Origin: CAYRVX01 sp964642165
Lineage (GTDB): Bacteria > Planctomycetota > Phycisphaerae > SM23-33
NCBI GenBank assembly: GCA_964642165.1
Contig: CAZXOC010000273.1
Location: forward strand, 1-10,047
Direction of reading: 5' to 3'
DNA: 10,047 bases
In this document: positions 1 through 5,028 of the stretch, one piece after another
Layout: each line of letters starts with the position of its first letter
Position numbering within the stretch: position 1 is the first letter of the stretch
Made by a program: the position numbers and the translations under genes
Notes under the pieces: generated by a model
What the model was told of the DNA's origin: nothing
Databases searched by the model: none
The model's input: only the letters and a program-made list of their open reading frames with translations

Positions 1-352
1 GCAGTGTCTCAGTCCCAATGCGCCGGGCCAACCTCTCAGTCCCGGTACCCGTCGTCGCCTTGGTAGGCCGTTACCCCACCAACAAGCTGATAGGACATGG
101 GCCGCTCTCCAGCCAACAGGTCCGCCGAAGCGGATCCCCGCCTTTGATCACCATGCCTTGTGAAACGGTGATATCATCGGGTATTACCTGCAGTTTCCCG
201 CAGCTATCCCCAAGCTCGAGGTACGTTACCCATGTATTCCTCGCCCGTTCGCCACTTTATGCACCCCCCGAAGGGGGCTTTAATCGTGCGACTTGCATGC
301 TTTAGCCACGCCGCCAGCGTTCGATCTGAGCCAGGATCAAACCCGCCACTTG
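1..352 (-). rRNA. rrs: 16S ribosomal RNA, 5' portion (partial, runs off the left edge)
   Basis: On the minus strand the universal 27F-type site (GTTTGATCCTGGCTCAG) lies at about 326-342. It is followed by the expected GAACGCTGGCGGCGTG and GCATGCAAGTC blocks. The left edge reads CATTGGGACTGAGACACTGC on the minus strand, matching the conserved region near E. coli position 320-335, so about the first 340 nt of the molecule are present. The 5' end at 352 is set by counting back from E. coli position 27 and is good to a few bases. The V1 stem (minus strand CCCCC-TTCG-GGGGG, about 267-280) is intact. The rest of 16S and any 23S or 5S lie outside the window, so linkage of the operon cannot be judged. 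The sequence looks like a deep planctomycete-type 16S, but this is an impression, not a database result. Confidence 0.97.
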
Positions 353-367
353 AATCTCGCGGATCCC

Positions 368-459
368 GTCCCGACCGAAGCCGGGACAGGTATCGTTTGA
401 TCGTGGTTGCCGGGTCAGTTTGGGGCGACCCGGCCGGTCTCCGTCCCCGAAGGGACGGA
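368..459 (-). repeat. Three consecutive leader hairpins before mature 16S
   Basis: There are three perfect stems: GTCCCG/CGGGAC (368-373/382-387), GCCGGGTC/GACCCGGC (409-416/427-434) and an 8-bp stem 440-447/452-459. In the minus-strand RNA the last one carries a C(UUCG)G tetraloop, one of the most stable RNA loops. They lie within about 110 bases of the 16S 5' end, a region normally removed by ribonucleases during 16S maturation. Confidence 0.6.
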
Positions 460-490
460 AGCCAAACTCAAAATCCTCATCCGTAGGGAT

Positions 491-601
491 GTCACGAGGA
501 TTCTGAGCGGCCTGCCCGTCGCAAGAGGGGCAGACCGTTGGATCATTCGCCCGCCCGACGCAACTGTGACCGTTGCGTCCGACGGTTCGCATCCTCGTGA
601 C
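491..601 (-). repeat. Long-range leader stem enclosing two hairpins
   Basis: GTCACGAGGAT at 491-501 is the exact reverse complement of ATCCTCGTGAC at 591-601. The enclosed 89 bases hold two more perfect hairpins: CTGCCC/GGGCAG (512-517/528-533) and GACGCAAC/GTTGCGTC (557-564/572-579). Together they make a three-way-junction-like fold in the leader RNA, just downstream of boxA. Its role (processing, folding chaperone or antitermination) is not shown by the sequence. Confidence 0.65.
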
Positions 602-610
602 GGCACCACT

Positions 611-628
611 GTTCACTTTTCAAACAGC
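611..628 (-). promoter_or_regulatory. boxA-like rRNA antitermination site
   Basis: The minus strand reads GCTGTTTGAAAAGTGAAC here, close to the TGTTCTTTGAAAACT-type boxA found ahead of 16S in many bacteria, where NusB and NusE bind to make rRNA transcription resistant to termination. It lies downstream of both promoters. A GC-rich hairpin (656-683) just upstream occupies the place of a boxB-like stem. The ends of the element also form a short CTGTT/AACAG dyad (609-627). Confidence 0.6.
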
Positions 629-694
629 TTGGCAGGTTGTCGGTCGCCTGTCGCCGCCTGCGGCCTCATCGCCGCGGGCAGGCCGAAGCTAGGG

Positions 695-722
695 ATTCTA
701 CTCGCTGGCCGGACAAGGTCAA
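695..722 (-). promoter_or_regulatory. rrn promoter P2 (sigma70-type), tandem with P1
   Basis: On the minus strand, TTGACC (717-722) and TAGAAT (695-700) are 16 bases apart; each hexamer differs from consensus at one position. It lies about 210 bases downstream of P1, upstream of boxA, so the order P1-P2-boxA-16S is the same as in the E. coli rrn operons. The predicted start is near 688. A T-rich stretch (748-752 complement and beyond) upstream of the -35 could act as an UP-like element. One arm of a 10-bp inverted repeat (704-713) lies within the spacer. Confidence 0.62.
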
Positions 723-761
723 GAACTACCTCGGAAAAACCCAGGACTTTTTCCGGCCAGC
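704..761. repeat. Nested inverted repeats over rrn P2
   Basis: The 10-bp arms GCTGGCCGGA (704-713) and TCCGGCCAGC (752-761) are exact reverse complements. Between them a second perfect repeat, GGAAAAA/TTTTTCC (733-739/748-754), partly overlaps the right outer arm, so the two folds exclude each other. One outer arm lies between the P2 -10 and -35 boxes. The dyad could act as DNA (a protein site on P2) or as RNA in transcripts from P1 (alternative hairpins). Confidence 0.5.
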
Positions 762-879
762 CAACGCCGTCTCACGCGGCCCGCTACGGGGCAACCGGGC
801 GGAATCTCCCTGCAAAACCATGGGAGAAAAAACCTTACAGCCCGGACCCACCAGCATCGGGCCACGAATTCCTTTTCAA

Positions 880-897
880 CATCGACCTTCGTCGATG
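880..897 (-). repeat. Hairpin at the 5' end of the P1 transcript
   Basis: CATCGAC (880-886) and GTCGATG (891-897) form a perfect 7-bp stem with a 4-base loop, GAAG on the RNA. It starts within a few bases of the predicted P1 start, so it would cap the 5' end of the precursor RNA. Confidence 0.5.
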
Positions 898-905
898 CCT
901 CAATA

Positions 906-934
906 ACTATAGCAGTCCCCCTCCGCCACGTCAA
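906..934 (-). promoter_or_regulatory. rrn promoter P1 (sigma70-type)
   Basis: On the minus strand, TTGACG (929-934) and TATAGT (906-911) are separated by exactly 17 bases. This is a strong match to the vegetative consensus. Transcription would start near 898-900 and read toward 16S. A perfect 7-bp hairpin (880-897) follows at once at the 5' end of the RNA. The promoter lies 78 bases beyond the stop codon of the upstream TPR-like gene on the same strand. Confidence 0.75.
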
Positions 935-973
935 GCACAACGAGAAGCATTTCGCGGCACGCGATCGCAGCGG

Positions 974-1012
974 CCCGCGCGGGCGCAAGCTGCACGCGCC
1001 GGTCCCGCGCGG
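974..1012 (-). terminator. GC-rich hairpin after the TPR-like gene, possible terminator
   Basis: CCGCGCGGG (975-983) and CCCGCGCGG (1004-1012) are a perfect 9-bp inverted repeat directly after the stop codon at 1013-1015. An inner GGCGC/GCGCC (982-986/996-1000) gives an alternative fold. There is no T-run after it on the minus strand, so it is not a classical intrinsic terminator. It may slow or stop transcription ahead of rrn P1, or stabilise the 3' end. Confidence 0.35.
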
Positions 1013-2050
1013 CTATGCTTCCGCCCCGCCGGGCCGGTTGATCGCGGCCGCGCGGGTTCGCAGGAGGCCCATCTTCTCCCGCACCTCCTCGGCGAAGCGG
1101 GAGTTGGGGAACTCCTTGATGATGTCCTCACCGGCGGCGATCGCGTCCTCCCATCGCTGGTCCGTCACGCAGATGGAGAACTGAACGCCCAGGTTGTGCA
1201 GGCGGGCCTTGAAGACGCCCCGGGCCGATTCCTCCAACGCCGCCGCCTCCTGCGGCGTGAGGTACGTGTCCAGCTCCTGGAGCAGCTCAATGCCCCGGTC
1301 CACGTCGTTCTTGCGGACGGCCTCGCCGTAGGCCTGAAGCAGCCCGCGCTTGTGGTCGTTGCGGGCCTTCTTGATCTCGTCCGGCAGGGCCGCCACCTTC
1401 CGGTTGTCCGGGAAGAGCCGGATGATCCGCTGCGACTCCCGCAGGGCCTGCGCCCAGCGGTACTTCGCGCACAGATCGCCGATCCGCCCGATGGCCTGAT
1501 CGATCTTCTCCTCCACGGTGCCGCTGCGCGAGCGCTCGACCTCCTCCCGCAGGCGGGCTGCCTCGTCGGCAAAGCCCAGGCGGGCCTCGATGGTCTCCAC
1601 CAGCGCCTCGGCCGTGCGGTAGTCCTGCTTGATCAGGTCTTCGTGGATGGCCTCGCGAAGGGCCTCCAGCTCGCGCTCGCGGAACAGGAGGCTCTTGGCC
1701 TGGTCGGACAGCGGGGCGAGGTCCGCCAACTCGTGGAGGGACTTGGTCGTGTCCTGGAGGATGGACTCGACGCGCTGGATGCGCGCGCTGGCGCCGGCGG
1801 CGGCGAACTCGTTGGCGACCATCATCCGGACCGCCCCGTAGAGCACCACCGACCACATCATCGCCACCAGCTCGACCACGACCAGCAGCAGCCACAACAA
1901 GGCGGCCGAGCCGCCGGAGCCCGCGAGCAGGCTCAGGACGGCCATCGCCACCGTGGCGACCACCGCGACGGCCAGCAAGGCCGCCGTCCCCACGAACACC
2001 ACGCGGGCGATCCGCGCCACCCACCCAAACCGTCCACTCTCTTCCGGCAT
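1013..2050 (-). CDS. Two-TM membrane protein with cytoplasmic TPR-like helical domain (function unknown)
   Basis: A 345-residue protein I do not recognise as a named family. Residues 12-43 and 48-79 are strongly hydrophobic and form two membrane helices joined by a short glycine/serine turn. The helix boundaries suggest both termini face the cytoplasm. Residues 85-180 are charged and helical, possibly coiled coil. From about 195 on there are TPR-like helix pairs, the clearest at 197-219 and 297-325, both carrying the R/Q-x-W-x-x-A...FP-(D/N)-(N/S)-R pattern. Such repeats usually mediate protein contacts. The ATG at 2050 has a good ribosome site (AGAAGGAG, 2058-2065, 7 bases away) and a near-consensus promoter upstream. 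The gene stands alone between that promoter and rrn P1, on the rRNA strand. A link to ribosome production is possible only by position. Confidence 0.85.
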   Translation of the reverse strand: MPEESGRFGWVARIARVVFVGTAALLAVAVVATVAMAVLSLLAGSGGSAALLWLLLVVVELVAMMWSVVLYGAVRMMVANEFAAAGASARIQRVESILQDTTKSLHELADLAPLSDQAKSLLFRERELEALREAIHEDLIKQDYRTAEALVETIEARLGFADEAARLREEVERSRSGTVEEKIDQAIGRIGDLCAKYRWAQALRESQRIIRLFPDNRKVAALPDEIKKARNDHKRGLLQAYGEAVRKNDVDRGIELLQELDTYLTPQEAAALEESARGVFKARLHNLGVQFSICVTDQRWEDAIAAGEDIIKEFPNSRFAEEVREKMGLLRTRAAAINRPGGAEA

Positions 2051-2118
2051 GGACCTGCTCCTTCTGGGGGCCTGGGCGCGCGGGCGACATGCTCAGCGGG
2101 CCAATCCGTTGCCTGGGA

Positions 2119-2147
2119 ATACTAAGCCGCCTCGCCCGGGATGTCAA
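2119..2147 (-). promoter_or_regulatory. Promoter of the TPR-like membrane protein gene
   Basis: On the minus strand, a perfect TTGACA (2142-2147) and TAGTAT (2119-2124) are separated by 17 bases. The predicted start is near 2112, giving a leader of about 60 nt before the ATG at 2050. This near-consensus site suggests steady, sigma70-driven expression. Confidence 0.75.
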
Positions 2148-2224
2148 ACCTCCACGGCAGCGCCGAGGCCGGCATTTCGCGCGGTGTCGCGGCGGCTCGG
2201 GCGGGCCTCGGCGCCGGCGCGGGC

Positions 2225-2253
2225 TTGAGCCTGGCCATCCGGATCGGTAGCAT
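2225..2253 (+). promoter_or_regulatory. Promoter of the HTH-EIIA gene
   Basis: TTGAGC (2225-2230) and TAGCAT (2248-2253) are 17 bases apart, giving a start near 2260, about 25 nt before the ATG at 2285. It is back to back with the divergent promoter at 2119-2147. Its place supports the short start at 2285 rather than an in-frame ATG at 2141. Confidence 0.5.
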
Positions 2254-2284
2254 CGTGCGGGTCGAATCCGGCGAGGGCCCGGGC

Positions 2285-3001
2285 ATGCCCCACGAGGTGA
2301 TGAACGAGCGGCAGGTGGCGGCCTACCTGCACCTGGACGTGCGTGAGATCGTCAAGCTGGCCTCACGCGGGCAGATCCCCTGCCGGAAGGTGGGCCAGGG
2401 CTTCCAGTTCCGCAAGGGGCAGGTGGACCATTGGGTCGAGTCGCACATCCACACGCTCGACCGGCAGCGGCTGGCGGGGATCGAGCGGGGTGTGACGGCC
2501 CACCACGGCGTCGATCACGCCGAGTTGGAGGTCTGCCCGCTGATTCCCGAGGGCGGCCTGGCCGTGCCGCTGCTGGCCCGCACGCGGGAGGGCGTCCTCC
2601 GCGACCTGGTGGAGCTGGCCAACGCCGCCGGACTGGTCTACGTCTGCGACGAGCTGCTCGATGAGATCCGCAAGCGCGAGGGGCTCTGCCCGACGGCCCT
2701 GGCGCCCCACGTGGCCCTGCCGCACCCGCGCTACCCCCTGCCCTACGCCATCGCCCGGAGCTTCATCGTCGTCGGCCTGGCGCCCGGCGGCATCCCCTAC
2801 GGCGCCGAGGACGGCTCGCTGACGCGTCTGTTCTTCCTCATCTGCTGCAAGGACGACCGCACCCACCTGCACGTGTTGGCGCGCCTCGCGGGGATGCTCA
2901 GCGACCCGTCGGGCGTCGAGCGTCTGCTGGCCGCCGGAGACCCCGACCAACTCCACCAGACGCTCGTGGCGCTCGAGGAGGCCGCGACCGCAGGGAGCTG
3001 A
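2285..3001 (+). CDS. Excisionase-type HTH fused to PTS EIIA (Ntr/fructose class) domain; probable regulator
   Basis: A 238-residue two-domain protein. Residues 6-53 match the MerR/excisionase-like HTH_17 fold (NERQVAAYL, then a K-V-G...F-R-K-G-Q-V-D-x-W ending). Residues about 75-232 match PTS EIIA of the PtsN/fructose class. ALPHPR (144-149) corresponds to the phosphohistidine loop (AIPHGK in PtsN), giving His147 as the likely phosphate site, and THLH (193-196) holds the second conserved histidine. G-x-P-(Y/F)-x-A-x-D-(G/N) at 169-177 and the C-terminal helix also follow PtsN. I infer a DNA-binding protein whose activity responds to phosphorylation by HPr or a similar donor. The ATG at 2285 has GAGGG (2273-2277) 7 bases upstream and a promoter just before. 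An ATG at 2300 is possible; one at 2141 would overlap the divergent promoter. No EI, HPr or permease is in the window. Confidence 0.9.
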   Translation: MPHEVMNERQVAAYLHLDVREIVKLASRGQIPCRKVGQGFQFRKGQVDHWVESHIHTLDRQRLAGIERGVTAHHGVDHAELEVCPLIPEGGLAVPLLARTREGVLRDLVELANAAGLVYVCDELLDEIRKREGLCPTALAPHVALPHPRYPLPYAIARSFIVVGLAPGGIPYGAEDGSLTRLFFLICCKDDRTHLHVLARLAGMLSDPSGVERLLAAGDPDQLHQTLVALEEAATAGS

Positions 3002-3015
3002 CCTCCGCGCCGAGG

Positions 3016-5016
3016 CTACTGCCCCGTCACCCGGACCTCGCCGAAGGACGTCTTCGTCTGCATGGCGTGGTAGCCGTAGTACCGTACGGCCCGGAGGCTC
3101 TGCGGCAGCGCCCGGCTCGCCGTCGCGCCCGCCGCGGAGACCTGGATGGATCTCTTGACGAGGTCCACGACCACCTTGACGTCGATGGGCTTCTGGCGGT
3201 CGAAGGTCGCCGGCGTGGAGGTCTTCCGGTCACTGTCGCTCAGCCCCTCGAAGACGGCGACGTTCTGCCCGCCGATGTACAGCCCGGCGCAGATCAGCTC
3301 GCCGTCCTTGCCGGAGTCGCCGATCGCCAGGAAGCCGTTCTGCCAGCCCTCCTCGCGCCGGCGTCGCGTCTGCATCCGCAGCTCGAAGACGGCCCGACGA
3401 GTGAAGGGCTTGGCGGCCCTCTTCAGCGCCGTGCCCTCGCCCCGCGTCTCCAGGTCGTAGCCCGAGGCCGTCTTCTTCACCGTGCCGCCGCGGCAGATGG
3501 CGAAGTCCGGGTGCTGGACGTCCCTGCGGCCGGCGGCGCGTTTCCCGCGTCCGCCGCCGCGCTGCGTCGCGCGGCTCGGGTCGTAGTTGGGATTGGGCGC
3601 AGGCATCTGGGCGTCGACGGCCCGGCGCCACTCGTGGAGCTTCCCGCGGAGCTCGGCGGCCTTGTCGGGCATCTTCGGGGCCAGGTCGTTCTTCTCGCCG
3701 ATGTCCTCGCGCAGGTTGTACAACTCAACGTGCATGTCCTCGAAGAACTCGATGAGCTTCCAGTCGCGCTGGCGGATGGCCCCGTAGGGCGTGGCCCCGC
3801 CGGGATGGTAGTGCGGGTAGTGCCAGTAGACGGCGTCGCGGTCGAGTTTCGTCGCGCCCCTCAGGATCGGCACGAGGCTGACGCCGTCGACGCGGCGATT
3901 GTGCTTCGCGTCGCCGGGAACGCCCGCCAGCTCCAGGATGGTCGGGTAGAAGTCGATGCTGATCACCGGCTCGCCGCAGACGCTGCCGGGCTTCGTCACG
4001 CCGGGGACGTAGACGACGAACGGCTCGCGGACGCCGCCCTCGTAGCTGCTGCCCTTGCCGGCGCGCAGCGGGGCGTTGCTGGTGATCGGCCGGCGCGGGT
4101 TGCCGATCAGCCCGCCGTTGTCCCCCGTGAAGAAGATCGCCGTGCGGTCCAGCAGCTTCAGCTCCTCCAGCTTGCGGATCACCCGCCCGACGCACTCGTC
4201 CATGCTGTGGACCATGCCTCCGTAGACGGGGTGGCGCTGGAGCGACGTGGGGTCGGCGTCGGCCTTGGCCTGGTACCTGGCGATCAGCTCCTTCTTGGCC
4301 TGGAGCGGCGTGTGCACGGCGTACATCGACAGGTACAGCAGGAACGGCCGGTCCTTGTGGGCCTCCAGGAACGTCTCGGCGTCGGCGGCGTGGCGGTCGG
4401 TGAGGTACTCGCCCTTCGGACCTTCCGCCATGGTGGGGATGCGGTAGGGCGCGAAGTAGCTCGGGGGCGCGCCCCGAGAGTACCCGCCGATGTTGACGTC
4501 GAAGCCCTGGCTCTTCGGCCAGTACTCCTCGCGGGGGCCCAGGTGCCACTTGCCGATGAAGCCCGTGGCATAGCCGCCCGGCTTGAGCGCCTCGGCGAGG
4601 GTGACCTCCTCCTTCTTCATGTACATGGTCCAGTCGGGGACCCTGAGCTTGGCGCGGGGTCGCTTGTGGCCGGAAATCCAGTCCGTCAGGTGCACCCGGG
4701 CGGGGTACTTGCCCGTCAGGATGCTGACGCGCGTCGGCGAGCAGACGGTGCAGGCGGCGTAGCCGTTGGTGAAGCGCACGCCCATCTTCGCGAGGCGATC
4801 GACGGCGGGGGTCTCGTAGAACCGGCTGCCGTAGCACCCGACGTCCGTCCAGCCGAGGTCGTCGATGAGGATGAAGACGAAGTTGAGCTTGCGTGCGGCG
4901 GCCTCGCCCCGCGCGGCGCACGCCCGCGCGGCGGCCAGCAGGCCCGCCCCGCCGGAGAGCGCCACGGCCGCCTTCGCGGAGGTGCGAAGGAAGTGTCGTC
5001 TGTCGAGTGTCCTCAC
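3016..5016 (-). CDS. Tat-exported Cys-type sulfatase (arylsulfatase-like, S1 family) with C-terminal extra domain
   Basis: A 666-residue sulfatase that hydrolyses sulfate esters, likely periplasmic. The N-terminus has a twin-arginine signal (DRRHFLR, 5-11) followed by a hydrophobic stretch to about residue 35. The metal-binding Asp pair is at 52-53. The formylglycine motif CSPTR (92-96) has Cys92 as the residue to be converted. GKWHLG (155-160), the AVHTP histidine (235), GDNGG (298-302) and Lys321 in AGKGSSYEGG complete the active site. Residues about 500-666 are beyond the usual sulfatase fold; they look beta-rich, like a LamG- or DUF1080-type jelly roll, perhaps for glycan binding. The start is a GTG at 5016, sharing GTGA with the stop of the exporter gene and preceded by GGAG at 5025-5028. 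The frame stays open far upstream but only as a shadow of the exporter. Substrate is unknown; no formylglycine-generating enzyme is in the window. Confidence 0.95.
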   Translation of the reverse strand: MRTLDRRHFLRTSAKAAVALSGGAGLLAAARACAARGEAAARKLNFVFILIDDLGWTDVGCYGSRFYETPAVDRLAKMGVRFTNGYAACTVCSPTRVSILTGKYPARVHLTDWISGHKRPRAKLRVPDWTMYMKKEEVTLAEALKPGGYATGFIGKWHLGPREEYWPKSQGFDVNIGGYSRGAPPSYFAPYRIPTMAEGPKGEYLTDRHAADAETFLEAHKDRPFLLYLSMYAVHTPLQAKKELIARYQAKADADPTSLQRHPVYGGMVHSMDECVGRVIRKLEELKLLDRTAIFFTGDNGGLIGNPRRPITSNAPLRAGKGSSYEGGVREPFVVYVPGVTKPGSVCGEPVISIDFYPTILELAGVPGDAKHNRRVDGVSLVPILRGATKLDRDAVYWHYPHYHPGGATPYGAIRQRDWKLIEFFEDMHVELYNLREDIGEKNDLAPKMPDKAAELRGKLHEWRRAVDAQMPAPNPNYDPSRATQRGGGRGKRAAGRRDVQHPDFAICRGGTVKKTASGYDLETRGEGTALKRAAKPFTRRAVFELRMQTRRRREEGWQNGFLAIGDSGKDGELICAGLYIGGQNVAVFEGLSDSDRKTSTPATFDRQKPIDVKVVVDLVKRSIQVSAAGATASRALPQSLRAVRYYGYHAMQTKTSFGEVRVTGQ

Positions 5017-5028
5017 GAGTTTGTCTCC
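5013..5028 (-). promoter_or_regulatory. Ribosome site and GTGA stop/start overlap (exporter to sulfatase)
   Basis: On the minus strand GGAG (5025-5028) precedes GTG (5014-5016) by 8 bases. The exporter's TGA (5013-5015) lies inside GTGA. This arrangement usually means translational coupling, and it fixes the GTG as the sulfatase start, which gives a complete Tat signal. Confidence 0.75.

Larger units (their letters stand above)
353..899 (-). other. 16S rRNA (rrn) promoter and leader region, no protein gene
   Basis: This stretch between the 16S 5' end and promoter P1 has no credible protein gene on either strand. It holds the transcribed leader: about 545 nt from P1 or about 335 nt from P2. 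It contains a boxA-like site and a series of inverted repeats able to fold in the minus-strand RNA: 368-373/382-387, 409-416/427-434, 440-447/452-459, 491-501/591-601 (enclosing 512-517/528-533 and 557-564/572-579), 656-661/678-683, 733-739/748-754, 805-810/822-827 and 880-886/891-897. Such folding is usual for rRNA leaders, where it serves antitermination and precursor processing. The length and number of stems here are on the high side. The partner strand for a 16S processing stem would be outside the window. Confidence 0.75.

Noticed and set aside
353..1012. Possible tRNA or other small RNA gene in the rrn leader
   Set aside because: The stems do not form a cloverleaf and no tRNA T-loop or anticodon arm motif is present; the region is better explained as promoter and leader.
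407..2125. Long open frame on the plus strand across the rrn leader and opposite the TPR-like gene
   Set aside because: It is a GC-rich antisense shadow: low complexity, no recognisable domain, and it runs through the structured rRNA leader and both rrn promoters.
2141..2284. Earlier in-frame ATG for the HTH-EIIA gene
   Set aside because: It would overlap the divergent -35 box and the gene's own likely promoter, and the extra residues are Ala/Gly-rich without domain similarity.
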